Assembly (NCBI RefSeq): GCF_020615385.1
Contig: NZ_JAJAVB010000022.1
Location: 274,497 to 338,496 of the forward strand
DNA length: 64,000 nucleotides
Source of the DNA: Jiella soli
GTDB taxonomy: Bacteria > Pseudomonadota > Alphaproteobacteria > Rhizobiales > Rhizobiaceae
Reading direction: 5' to 3'
The first letter of the stretch is position 1, and the number at the start of each line of letters is the position of its first letter. Positions 34,467 through 43,003 of this stretch are shown here, piece after piece. Below the pieces are notes generated by a model, which saw only the letters and a list, made by a program, of their open reading frames with translations, was not told the origin of the DNA and searched no databases. The position numbers and the translations under genes are program-made.

Positions 34467-35483
34467 ATGCAGACCGAACCCCTCACCCAGCGCCCGCAGA
34501 TGCGCGCGGCCGCCTTTCACGGCGAGGACCGCATCACCGTCGAGACGCGGCCCCTGCCCGAGCCCGCGGCCGGCGAGGCGCTGGTGAAGATCCTGCGCAC
34601 AGCGCTCTGCGGCTCCGACTTCAAGCTCTGGCACAACGGCGCCGAGCACGTCGCCGGCCACGAGATATTCGGCCGCGTCGAGCAGCCGGGCCATGAGCTC
34701 GATGGCCAGCGCTGCGCCGTCTACATTCCCGTCCATTGCGGGCATTGCGCCGCCTGCCGGGCCGGCGACACGCAGATGTGCCTCGAAGTCTCCTCGCTGA
34801 TCGGCTGGAACCGTGACGGCGGCTATTGCGAATATGTCGCCGTGCCGGACAACTGCCTGCTGCCGGTGCCGGAGGACATTCCCGACGATCTCGGCCCCCT
34901 CCTCCTCGACACGATCGGCACCTCCGCCCATGCCGTCCGCGAGGCGCAGCGCTTCGTGCCCAAAGACGGCGACCCGGAAGTGCTCGTCACCGGCGCAGGG
35001 CCCGTCGGCCTCGGCGTCGTCCTCGCCCTCAAGGCGCTCGGCTACGAGAAGGTGTTCGTGTCCGACCCCAATCCCGGCCGCCTCGCCATCGCCGTCTCCT
35101 TCGGAGCGGCGGCGCATCCGGTCGGCAGCCGCGACAAGCGCTTTGCCATGATCGTCGAATGCTCCGGCGCGCATGTCGCACGCAACCTCGCGATCGAGCT
35201 CGTCCTGCCGAAGGGCGTCATCGTCCTCGTCGGCGAGAACGCCGCCCCCTGGACGATCACCGAGGACAAGGTTTTTCGGCGCAAGGACTTCGCCATGCTG
35301 CGCACCTTCTACTTCCCGAAGGCCGACCTTGCCGCGAACATCGAGCTCCTGCGCGCCAACAAGGATCGCTATGCCCGGCTGGTCGACGAGCGCTTCGGCC
35401 TCGACGCCCTGCCCGAGCGGTTCGCCCATTTCGCCGAAGGCAAATCCATCAAGCCGGTCCTCGCCTTCGAGGAGACGCGCTGA
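34467..35483 (+). CDS. Zinc-dependent alcohol dehydrogenase (MDR family)
   Basis: The 338-residue enzyme has the catalytic-zinc region CGSDFKLWHNG and AGHEIFGRVE, the structural zinc site with Cys spacing C-x2-C-x2-C-x7-C (CGHCAACRAGDTQMC), and the Rossmann motif VTGAGPVGLGVVLALKALG. It resembles sorbitol/threonine-dehydrogenase-type enzymes that oxidise a secondary alcohol of a polyol or sugar. It lies between a permease and the ATPase gene, so it is part of the pathway. With the SDR it may replace an isomerase. Confidence 0.9.
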   Translation: MQTEPLTQRPQMRAAAFHGEDRITVETRPLPEPAAGEALVKILRTALCGSDFKLWHNGAEHVAGHEIFGRVEQPGHELDGQRCAVYIPVHCGHCAACRAGDTQMCLEVSSLIGWNRDGGYCEYVAVPDNCLLPVPEDIPDDLGPLLLDTIGTSAHAVREAQRFVPKDGDPEVLVTGAGPVGLGVVLALKALGYEKVFVSDPNPGRLAIAVSFGAAAHPVGSRDKRFAMIVECSGAHVARNLAIELVLPKGVIVLVGENAAPWTITEDKVFRRKDFAMLRTFYFPKADLAANIELLRANKDRYARLVDERFGLDALPERFAHFAEGKSIKPVLAFEETR

Positions 35484-36562
35484 TGGCCTCGATCTCGATG
35501 CGCAGCCTGGTGAAGAAGTACGGCGACCTCACCGTCATCCCCGAGCTCGACCTCGAAATCCCGGACCACGAGTTCGTGGTGCTGGTCGGCCCGTCCGGCT
35601 GCGGGAAGTCGACGCTGCTGCGGGTTCTCGCGGGCCTTGAAGCCGTCAATGGCGGCGAGCTCCTGATCGGCGACCAGCTGGTCAACGATGTGCCGGCGGC
35701 ACGGCGCGATATCGCCATGGTCTTCCAGGACTATGCGCTCTATCCGCACATGACCGTCCGCCAGAACATGGCTTTCTCGCTCGAAATGCGGGGCATGACC
35801 AAGGAGGAGATCGCCGGGCGCGTGACACGCGCCGCGACGCTCCTTCATATCCAGGACTTCCTCGACCGGCGGCCGAAGGCGCTGTCGGGCGGCCAGCGCC
35901 AGCGCGTCGCCATGGGCCGCGCCATCGTGCGCAATCCCAAGGTCTTCCTGTTCGACGAGCCGCTGTCCAATCTCGACGCCAAGCTGCGGGCGCAGGTTCG
36001 CGCCGAGATCAAGGCACTGTCGCAGCAGCTGCGGACCACCATGGTGTTCGTGACCCACGACCAGGTCGAGGCGATGACCATGGCTGACCGGATCGTGGTG
36101 ATGAAGTCCGGCGTCATCCAGCAGGTCGGAACGCCGGAAGAGGTCTACGAGACGCCGACCAACCTCTTCGTCGCCGGCTTCATCGGCTCGCCGGCCATGA
36201 ACTTCCTGCCCGTCACGCTGCGCGGGGACTGGGCAGCGCTTGCCGACGGGCGCACGCTGCCGCTGAGCCTGCTCGGTACCGGCGCCGCCAACCGCCCCGA
36301 GGGCGACGCCACCCTGATCCTCGGCGTCCGGCCAGAGCACTTCACTGTGGCGCCGGACGATCCGGACGCGCTTGCCGTCACCGTCGACCTCGTCGAGCCG
36401 CTCGGCTCCGATACGCTGGTCCACTTCCGGCTGGCGGAGACCGACGCGATCGCCCGCGTGTCGCCTGATCTCCGTCCGAAGCCGGGCGACACCCTTCCCC
36501 TCATCCCGGTCCGCGGCAAGACGCTCCTGTTCGATCAGGACTCCGGCCGGGCGATCCGCTGA
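35483..36562 (+). CDS. Carbohydrate ABC transporter ATPase (UgpC/MalK-like)
   Basis: The 359-residue ATPase has Walker A GPSGCGKST, VFQDYALYPHMTVRQN, the signature LSGGQRQRVAMGRAI, Walker B FLFDEPLSNLDAKLR and the switch His in VTHDQVEAMTMADR. A C-terminal TOBE/regulatory domain (from about 235) ends near VRGKTLLFDQDSG. The start ATG 35483 shares one base with the upstream stop (TGATG). Confidence 0.95.
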   Translation: MASISMRSLVKKYGDLTVIPELDLEIPDHEFVVLVGPSGCGKSTLLRVLAGLEAVNGGELLIGDQLVNDVPAARRDIAMVFQDYALYPHMTVRQNMAFSLEMRGMTKEEIAGRVTRAATLLHIQDFLDRRPKALSGGQRQRVAMGRAIVRNPKVFLFDEPLSNLDAKLRAQVRAEIKALSQQLRTTMVFVTHDQVEAMTMADRIVVMKSGVIQQVGTPEEVYETPTNLFVAGFIGSPAMNFLPVTLRGDWAALADGRTLPLSLLGTGAANRPEGDATLILGVRPEHFTVAPDDPDALAVTVDLVEPLGSDTLVHFRLAETDAIARVSPDLRPKPGDTLPLIPVRGKTLLFDQDSGRAIR

Positions 36563-36586
36563 CACGACATGACAAGGAGTATCGAC

Positions 36587-38047
36587 GTGACGATACAAGG
36601 CCTCACCGACCCCGCTCTCTTCACCGAGCGCTGCCTCGTCGGCGGCGAATGGATCGGCGCAGCCAAGGGCGCCGGCATCGCAGTCACCGATCCGGCCGAC
36701 GGCCAGGTCATCGCCGAAGTGCCGAGCCTCGACAATGCCAGCGTGAAGCGCGCGATCGACGCGGCGGAAGCGGCCCAGAAGGACTGGGCGAAGCGCTCCG
36801 CCAAGGAGCGGGCCGGGCTGATCCGCCGCTGGTACGAGCTGATCCTCGAAAATGCCGACGACCTGGCGAAGATCCTCACCGCCGAGCAGGGCAAGCCGCT
36901 GGCCGAGGCGAAGGGCGAGATCGTCGCCAATGCCGCCTATCTCGAATGGTTCGCCGAAGAGGCCAAGCGCGTCTATGGCGACATCGTGCCGCCGCCGGGC
37001 GCCGACCGCCGGATCCTCGTCGTCAAGCAGCCCGTCGGGGTCTGCGCGGCGATCACGCCGTGGAACTTTCCGAACGGCATGATCACCCGCAAGGCCGGGC
37101 CGGCGCTGGCCGCCGGCTGCACCATCATCGTCAAGCCAGCCTCGCAGACGCCGCTCTCGGCGCTCTCCCTCGGCGTCCTCGCCGAGCGTGCCGGCATTCC
37201 CGCCGGCGTCTTCCAAGTCGTCACCGGCAAGGCGCGGGAGATCGGCACCGAGTTCACCGCCAATCCGAAGGTCGCCAAGATCTCCTTCACCGGCTCGACC
37301 GAGGTCGGGCGCTGGCTGATGCGCGAGGGCGCAGCTACGATCAAGCGGCTGTCGCTGGAGCTTGGCGGCAACGCCCCCTTCATCGTCTTCGAGGACGCCG
37401 ATCTCGATGCCGCGGTCGAAGGCGCGATGATCGCGAAGTTTCGAAATTCCGGCCAGACCTGCGTCTGCGCCAACCGCATCTATGTCCATGAGAGCCTCGC
37501 CGGCGCCTTCGCCGAAAAGCTGGCGGCGGCCGCGAACGCGCTCAAGGTAGGGCGCGGCACCGAGGCCGGCGTGACCCAGGGACCGCTGATCGACGAGGCG
37601 GCCGTCGCCAAGATGGAGGAGCATTTGAGCGATGCGCTCGGTCATGGTGCGAGCCTCGTCACCGGCGGCAAGCGGCACGAACGCGGCGGGACCTTCTTCC
37701 AGCCAACGGTGATCACCGGCGTGACGCAGGAGATGAAGCTCGCGCATGAGGAGACCTTCGCGCCGCTCGCGCCGATCATCCCCTTCACCGACGAGGCGGA
37801 CGTCGTCGCCATGGCGAACGACACCGAGTTCGGCCTCGCCGCCTATTTCTACACCAAGGACCTCGCCCGCATGTTCCGCGTCGCCGAAGCGCTCGAAAGC
37901 GGCATCGTGGGCGTCAATTCCGGCCTGATCGCCAACGAGATGGCGCCGTTCGGCGGCTTCAAGCAGTCCGGTCTCGGGCGCGAAGGCTCGAAATACGGCA
38001 TCGAGGAGTATCTCGAGACGAAATACATCTGCGTCGCCGGGCTATGA
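36587..38047 (+). CDS. Aldehyde dehydrogenase, succinate-semialdehyde type; probable sulfolactaldehyde dehydrogenase
   Basis: The 486-residue enzyme is a GabD-like aldehyde dehydrogenase with TPWNFPNGMITRK, SFTGSTEVGRWLM, the general-base Glu258 (LELGG) and the nucleophile Cys292 (NSGQTCVCANR). In sulfoglycolysis, GabD-like enzymes oxidise 3-sulfolactaldehyde to sulfolactate, which fits the YihV-like kinase and aldolase that follow. GTG 36587 is chosen because AAGGAGT lies 7-8 bases before it; an upstream ATG at 36569 lies on the other side of that site. It overlaps the kinase gene by 4 bases. Succinate semialdehyde remains a possible substrate. Confidence 0.85.
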   Translation: MTIQGLTDPALFTERCLVGGEWIGAAKGAGIAVTDPADGQVIAEVPSLDNASVKRAIDAAEAAQKDWAKRSAKERAGLIRRWYELILENADDLAKILTAEQGKPLAEAKGEIVANAAYLEWFAEEAKRVYGDIVPPPGADRRILVVKQPVGVCAAITPWNFPNGMITRKAGPALAAGCTIIVKPASQTPLSALSLGVLAERAGIPAGVFQVVTGKAREIGTEFTANPKVAKISFTGSTEVGRWLMREGAATIKRLSLELGGNAPFIVFEDADLDAAVEGAMIAKFRNSGQTCVCANRIYVHESLAGAFAEKLAAAANALKVGRGTEAGVTQGPLIDEAAVAKMEEHLSDALGHGASLVTGGKRHERGGTFFQPTVITGVTQEMKLAHEETFAPLAPIIPFTDEADVVAMANDTEFGLAAYFYTKDLARMFRVAEALESGIVGVNSGLIANEMAPFGGFKQSGLGREGSKYGIEEYLETKYICVAGL

Positions 38048-38976
38048 CCGCAGGCGCGCCGGACTGGGGCGACCGCCCGGGCACGGTGATCTGCCTCGGC
38101 CTGTCCGCCTTCGACTATATCTGGCAGGTCGAGCGCCTGCCTGAGGGCCGCAGCGACAAGGTCCGGGCGCCGGAGTTCCTGACCAAGGGAGGCGGCATGG
38201 CCGCGACCGCGGCGGTCGCCGTGGCGCGGCTCGGCGGTCGCCCGAGCTTCTGGGGCCGGGCCGGCGAGGACCGCGAGGGCGCGGCGATGCGGGACGAACT
38301 CGCCGCGGAAGGCGTCGACGTCTCCGGCTTTCGCCTCTTCGGCGGCGCCCGCTCATCGATCTCGGGCGTATTCGTCGATCCGGCGGGCGAACGGCATATC
38401 GCGAATTTTCGCGGGCAGGGTCTGCCGCCGGCGCCGGACTGGCTGCCGCTCGACGCCGTCGCGAAGGCCGGCGCCATCCTGGCCGACCCGCGCTGGCCGG
38501 AGGGGGCGGAAGCCGCCTTCGCCGCGGCGCGCAAGGTCGGCATTCCGACCATTCTCGACGCCGATGTCGCCGACCGCGAGGTGTTCGAGCGCCTGCTTCC
38601 GCTGACCGACCATGCGATCTTCTCCGCGCCCGCCCTGCTCGGCTTTGCGGGTGCGGACACGGAGGGGGCGCTGGGAAGCGTCGCGGCCTTCGGCTGCCGG
38701 ATCGCGGCGGTGACGCTCGGCGGCGACGGCGTCCTCTGGCGCGAGCATGGCGCGACCGCAAGCAGACCGGCCCTGCCAGTCGCGATCGTCGACACGACCG
38801 GCGCGGGCGACGTCTTTCACGGCGCCTATGCGCTGGCGATCGCCAAGGGGGCGCCGACCGCCCACGCCATGGAATTTGCCGGCGTCGCCGCCGCGTTGAA
38901 ATGCACGCAGGCCGGCGGCCGCCGCGGCATCCCGACACTCGAACAGACAATGCGATTTTGGAGAGACAACTCATGA
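38044..38976 (+). CDS. PfkB-family sugar kinase, YihV-like (6-deoxy-6-sulfofructose kinase candidate)
   Basis: The 310-residue ribokinase-fold protein has the substrate GG loop (FLTKGGGMAATAAVAVARLGG), the anion hole and base DTTGAGD with Asp256, and the C-terminal FAGVAAALKCTQAGGRRGIP. This last motif and ADPRWPEGA closely resemble E. coli YihV as I remember it. The three YihV residues reported to hold the sulfonate (Lys27, Asn109 and Arg138, from memory) align with Lys39, Asn121 and Arg150 here. This supports sulfofructose over fructose or tagatose phosphate as substrate. It is overlapped on both sides by pathway genes. Confidence 0.8.
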   Translation: MTAGAPDWGDRPGTVICLGLSAFDYIWQVERLPEGRSDKVRAPEFLTKGGGMAATAAVAVARLGGRPSFWGRAGEDREGAAMRDELAAEGVDVSGFRLFGGARSSISGVFVDPAGERHIANFRGQGLPPAPDWLPLDAVAKAGAILADPRWPEGAEAAFAAARKVGIPTILDADVADREVFERLLPLTDHAIFSAPALLGFAGADTEGALGSVAAFGCRIAAVTLGGDGVLWREHGATASRPALPVAIVDTTGAGDVFHGAYALAIAKGAPTAHAMEFAGVAAALKCTQAGGRRGIPTLEQTMRFWRDNS

Positions 38977-40010
38977 CGACGATCGGCAAGAGCCGCGGCC
39001 TGACCCGCCTGGCGGACGCGGACGGACACTTCACCATGGTGGCGCTCGACCAGCGCCCGCCGCTGATCGCCGCCATCGCCAAGGCCAAGGCCATCGCACC
39101 GGCCGAGGTGACCTTCGCCGACATGATCGCGGCCAAGCGCCTCCTGGTGAAGGCGCTCGCGCATGACGCCTCCTCGATGCTGTTCGACCCGAACTTCGCC
39201 ATTCCCGCGGCGATCGACCTTCTGCCGGCCAGGACCGGCCTGATCGTCACCTTGGAGGAGCACCGCTTCGAGGAGACGCCGGGCGGGCGCAAGTCGCGCT
39301 CGATCGACAACTGGAGCGTCGAGAAGATCCGCCGAGTGGGCGGCGATGCGGTGAAGGTTCTCGCCTGGTACCGGCCGGACGCCACCGCCGAGGTGATCGC
39401 GCATCAGAAGGCCTATGTGCGCGCCGTCGGCGCCGAGTGCCGCCGCCACGACATCCCCTATGTCCTGGAACTCCTCGTCTACCCCTTCCCGGACAGCGCC
39501 TCGCACACCACCGACTACGTGGAATCGCCGGACAAGCGGGCCGAGCTCGTCATCGAGAGCGTGCGGGAATTCGCCAAGCCCGAATATGGCGTCGACCTCT
39601 ACAAGCTGGAGACGCCGCTTCCCGGCGCCTCGCTGCCGGCGCCGGACGGTAGCGCCGCGGCTCGCGAGGCCGCCAAGGAGTTCGAGACGATCGGGGCGAT
39701 CTGCCGGGATGCCGGCATTCCCTGGGTGATGCTGTCGGGGGGCGTTGCGCCTGACCAGTTCGAGCGGGTCATGTCCTATTCCTACGCCGCCGGCGCACGA
39801 GGCTTCCTCGCCGGCCGCACGATCTGGCTCGACGCGGTCCAGTCCCACTTCCCGGACGAGGCAAAGGTGTTGGCCGCCCTGCGGGGCGACGGCCTCAAGC
39901 GGCTGCAGGCGCTCACGGCTCAGGCCCGGGAGAAGGCCGAACCGTTCCAGGCGCGCTACGACTTCGACGGCATCAGGCGGGAAGGCGACTTCGCCGCGGC
40001 CTATGCCTGA
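38973..40010 (+). CDS. Class I aldolase, YihT/LacD-like (sulfofructose-1-phosphate aldolase candidate)
   Basis: The 345-residue TIM-barrel protein has MVALDQRPPL near the start, the Schiff-base Lys201 in VDLYKLETPLPG, WVMLSGGVAPDQF and GFLAGRTIW. This order matches YihT and the LacD tagatose-bisphosphate aldolases. With the adjacent YihV-like kinase it would split 6-deoxy-6-sulfofructose 1-phosphate into dihydroxyacetone phosphate and 3-sulfolactaldehyde. The sequence alone does not exclude a tagatose or fructose bisphosphate. ATG 38973 overlaps the kinase stop and has GGAGAG before it. It is the last gene of the operon. Confidence 0.82.
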   Translation: MTTIGKSRGLTRLADADGHFTMVALDQRPPLIAAIAKAKAIAPAEVTFADMIAAKRLLVKALAHDASSMLFDPNFAIPAAIDLLPARTGLIVTLEEHRFEETPGGRKSRSIDNWSVEKIRRVGGDAVKVLAWYRPDATAEVIAHQKAYVRAVGAECRRHDIPYVLELLVYPFPDSASHTTDYVESPDKRAELVIESVREFAKPEYGVDLYKLETPLPGASLPAPDGSAAAREAAKEFETIGAICRDAGIPWVMLSGGVAPDQFERVMSYSYAAGARGFLAGRTIWLDAVQSHFPDEAKVLAALRGDGLKRLQALTAQAREKAEPFQARYDFDGIRREGDFAAAYA

Positions 40011-40048
40011 TCCAGCCAAGGCCTGACGCACCACAACAGAACCGACTG

Positions 40049-40077
40049 CCGCCGCGACGGGAAACCGACGGCGGCGG
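40049..40077. terminator. GC-rich hairpin between convergent operons, possible terminator
   Basis: CCGCCGC (40049-40055) can pair with GCGGCGG (40071-40077) across a 15-base loop. It lies in the 79-base gap between the aldolase stop and the end of the leftward ABC operon. No T run is present on either strand. Confidence 0.4.
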
Positions 40078-40089
40078 ATCGCCTCATCG

Positions 40090-41142
40090 TCAGGCCGGCT
40101 CTACGGCCCGCACTCGCGGCTCGAAGGCCGGCGTGCCGAAATCGGCAAGGTGGCAGGCCGCGCGGTGGTCTCCGGTCCGCTCCGTCAGAAGCGGGCGCTC
40201 GGCGAAGCAGCGCTCGAAGACGTGCGGGCAGCGCGTGTTGAAGAGACAGCCCGCGGGAAGGTCGAGCGGGCTCGGCAATTCCCCCCGCGCCGCCGCCGTC
40301 CGCGTGCGCCGGCCGGGATCGAGCTCGGGCGCGGCGTCGAGCAGCGCTCTCGTATAGGGATGCCGCGGCGCCGAGAAGAGCGCCTCCGTCGGCCCGATCT
40401 CGATCACCTTGCCGAGATACATGACGGCGACCCGGTGCGAGATGTGCCGTACCAGCCGCAGATCATGGGCGACGAAGACGACGGTCAGATGCAGCTCTTC
40501 CTGGAGCTGCAGGAGAAGGTTCACCACCTGCGCCTGGACCGAGACGTCGAGTGCGGAGACCAGTTCGTCGGCGACGAGCACGTCCGGCTCGACGGCGAGC
40601 GCCCGAGCGATGCCGATGCGCTGACGCTGGCCGCCGGAAAACTCGTGGGGATAGCGCTCGGCGGAATCCTGCGGCAGCCGGACCAGATCGAGGAGTTCGG
40701 CGATGCGGCCAGGGATCTCGGCGCGCGGGCGCATCTTGTGCACCGACAGCGCCTCGCCGAGGATCTGGCGCACGGTCATGCGCGGGTTGAGCGAGGAATA
40801 CGGGTCCTGGAAGATCATCTGGACCCGGCGGTTGAAGGCCCGCCGGTCAGAGCCTCTCAGTTCGCCGATGTCCTGGCCCTCGAAGCGCACGCGGCCGTCG
40901 TCGGGATCGAGCAGCCGCACGAGGCAGCGCGCGAGCGTCGACTTGCCGCAACCACTCTCGCCGACGATGCCGACCGTCTCGCCGCGATGGATGGCGAGGT
41001 TCACCCCGTTCAGCGCGTTCACGGCGAGCCGCGGCCGGCCCGCCAGGCGCGAGACGATGCTCTGCGGCATCGGGAAGCGCACCACCACCTCCTCCACGGA
41101 GAGCAGCGGGGCCGAAGGATGCTTGGTGCCGCCCATCATCAT
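40090..41142 (-). CDS. Peptide-type ABC transporter ATPase (OppF/DppF-like)
   Basis: The 350-residue ATPase has Walker A GESGCGKST, MIFQDPYSSLNPRMTV, the signature FSGGQRQRIGIARAL, and the oligopeptide C-terminal domain with Cys pairs (GCLFNTRCPHVFERC), which the ATPases at 25263 and 26099 lack. Walker B reads VADELVSALDVS: the catalytic Asp-Glu stays, but PT is replaced by LV, a known tolerated variation in this subfamily. The start codon is the first of three ATGs and overlaps the partner's stop. It is the last gene of the leftward operon. Confidence 0.93.
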   Translation of the reverse strand: MMMGGTKHPSAPLLSVEEVVVRFPMPQSIVSRLAGRPRLAVNALNGVNLAIHRGETVGIVGESGCGKSTLARCLVRLLDPDDGRVRFEGQDIGELRGSDRRAFNRRVQMIFQDPYSSLNPRMTVRQILGEALSVHKMRPRAEIPGRIAELLDLVRLPQDSAERYPHEFSGGQRQRIGIARALAVEPDVLVADELVSALDVSVQAQVVNLLLQLQEELHLTVVFVAHDLRLVRHISHRVAVMYLGKVIEIGPTEALFSAPRHPYTRALLDAAPELDPGRRTRTAAARGELPSPLDLPAGCLFNTRCPHVFERCFAERPLLTERTGDHRAACHLADFGTPAFEPRVRAVEPA

Positions 41143-42149
41143 GCCGGCGCTCCGGCGGAGGCGACGCGTTGGTGGTGGAAGCATGAGACCATCCGCCCGG
41201 GCGCGAAGGGATCGAGCACAGGTCGCTCCTCGCGGCAACGGGCGGTCGCGAAACCGCAGCGCGGGGCGAAGGCGCAGCCGGGCGGGATCGCGGCAAGGCT
41301 CGGCGGCGTCCCCTCGATCGATGTCAACATGGTCCGCTCCGCCCCGCCGCGCGGCACCGACCCCAGAAGCCCGCGCGTATAGGGATGGTGCGGCTCGGCG
41401 AAGACGTCGGCGACGCTGCCGCTCTCGACGATCCGCCCCGCATACATCACCGCCATCCGGTCGCAGGTCCCGGCGACGACGCCGAGATCATGGGTGACGA
41501 AAACGACGCTCATGGCAAATTCGTCGCGCAGGTCGAGGATCAGCTTGAGGATCTGGTCCTGGATCGTCACGTCGAGCGCGGTGGTCGGCTCGTCGGCGAG
41601 GAGCAGCTTGGGATCGCTGGCGAGCGCGATGGCGATCATCACCCGCTGCTTCATGCCCCCGGAGAACTGATGCGGATAGTCGTCCAGCCGCCGTTCGGCG
41701 GCGGGAATGCCGACGAGGTCGAGGAGCTCGATCGCGCGCTTGCGGCGCTGGCGCTTGTCGAGCGCCGTGTGCGCGGCGAGGTTCTCCTCGATCTGCATCC
41801 GGACCGGAAGCACCGGATTGAGCGCCGTCGTCGGCTCCTGGAAGATCATCGCGATCTCGCCGCCCCGGACCCGCCGCAGCGCGCGTGCCGGCATGGAGAG
41901 AAGGTCCTGCCCCCGCCACAACACCCGGCCGGTGACTTCGCCGGGCGCATGAACGAGCCGCATCAGCGAGCGCAGCGTGACGCTCTTTCCGGAACCGCTC
42001 TCGCCGACGAGGCCCAGCACCTCGCCCGGCATGACGTCGAAGGAGACGCCGTCGACGGCGGTGACCGGGCCGCTCGCCGTCCGGAACACCGTCGTCAGCC
42101 TGTCCACGCTGAGCGCCGGCTCGATCGAGACCGCCTCAGCCGCGCTCAT
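41139..42149 (-). CDS. Peptide-type ABC transporter ATPase (OppD/DppD-like)
   Basis: The 336-residue ATPase has Walker [25 protein letters not shown], the signature [15 protein letters not shown], Walker [16 protein letters not shown] and a C-terminal Cys-rich domain ([15 protein letters not shown]). ATG 42149 overlaps the permease stop; the longer frame upstream is out of family. Confidence 0.94.
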   Translation of the reverse strand: MSAAEAVSIEPALSVDRLTTVFRTASGPVTAVDGVSFDVMPGEVLGLVGESGSGKSVTLRSLMRLVHAPGEVTGRVLWRGQDLLSMPARALRRVRGGEIAMIFQEPTTALNPVLPVRMQIEENLAAHTALDKRQRRKRAIELLDLVGIPAAERRLDDYPHQFSGGMKQRVMIAIALASDPKLLLADEPTTALDVTIQDQILKLILDLRDEFAMSVVFVTHDLGVVAGTCDRMAVMYAGRIVESGSVADVFAEPHHPYTRGLLGSVPRGGAERTMLTSIEGTPPSLAAIPPGCAFAPRCGFATARCREERPVLDPFAPGRMVSCFHHQRVASAGAPA

Positions 42150-43003
42150 TTCTTGGTCCTCAAGAGCTCGGCGAGGCCGTCGCCGAAGAGCGAGAAGCCG
42201 AGGCCGGTGACGACGATGGCGATGCCGGGGAAGACCGAGATCCACCAGGCCGTCGCCATGAAGTTCTTGCCGTCGGCGATCTGCACGCCCCATTCGGCCG
42301 CCGGCGGCTGCGCGCCGAGGCCGAGATAGCCGAGCGAGGAGCCGAGTAGAATCGCGAGCGCCATGTCGGTCATCCAGTAGACGATCGCCGGGGTGATGGC
42401 GTTCGGCAGGAGGTGGCGGAAGATGATCCGCATCGGCGTGTAGCCCATCGCGCGGCCGGCATCGGCATAGTCGAGCCGCTTCTGGACCTTGACCTCGCCG
42501 GCGACGAGGCGGCCGTAGAACACCCAGTCGATGACGCCGACCGCGATATACATGTTGACGAGGCCGGGGCCGAGCACGGCGACGATGGCGATGACCAGCA
42601 CCAGGAAGGGAAAGCTGATCACCGCGTCGACGATGCGGCCGAACAGCGTCTCCGTCAGCCCGCCGGCATAGCCGACGAGCGCGCCCACGATCGTGCCGAC
42701 GATCAGCGGTCCGACCGTGGCGAAGACCGCGATCTGCATGTCGATCGTATAGGCGTGGATCACCCGCGCGAGGACGTCGCGGCCGAAACTGTCGGTGCCG
42801 AAGGGATGCGCCCAGTCCGGCGGCGACAGGAGCGCATTGTAGTCCATCGCGATCGGGTCGTAGGGCGAGAACAGCCCCGGCACGATCGCCAGGACGAGGC
42901 TCGCGGCGAGGATCAGCCCGCCGGCGACGAAGGTCGCCGGCAGCCGCCCGAGGCGCAGACGGCGGCGCGCGCGGGGGGCGGCGGTCGGCAGTGTCATGGT
43001 CAT
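42146..43003 (-). CDS. Peptide-type ABC transporter permease (DppC-like)
   Basis: The 285-residue membrane protein has the DppC landmarks HPFGTDSFGRDVLARVIHAYTIDM and the coupling loop YADAGRAMGYTPMRIIFRHLLPN. It overlaps both neighbours by 4 bases. Confidence 0.94.
   Translation of the reverse strand: MTMTLPTAAPRARRRLRLGRLPATFVAGGLILAASLVLAIVPGLFSPYDPIAMDYNALLSPPDWAHPFGTDSFGRDVLARVIHAYTIDMQIAVFATVGPLIVGTIVGALVGYAGGLTETLFGRIVDAVISFPFLVLVIAIVAVLGPGLVNMYIAVGVIDWVFYGRLVAGEVKVQKRLDYADAGRAMGYTPMRIIFRHLLPNAITPAIVYWMTDMALAILLGSSLGYLGLGAQPPAAEWGVQIADGKNFMATAWWISVFPGIAIVVTGLGFSLFGDGLAELLRTKK

Noticed and set aside
35369..37747. 792-residue minus-strand frame opposite the sugar ATPase and aldehyde dehydrogenase genes
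   Set aside because: Shadow of two well-supported genes; composition is biased and no motif is seen.
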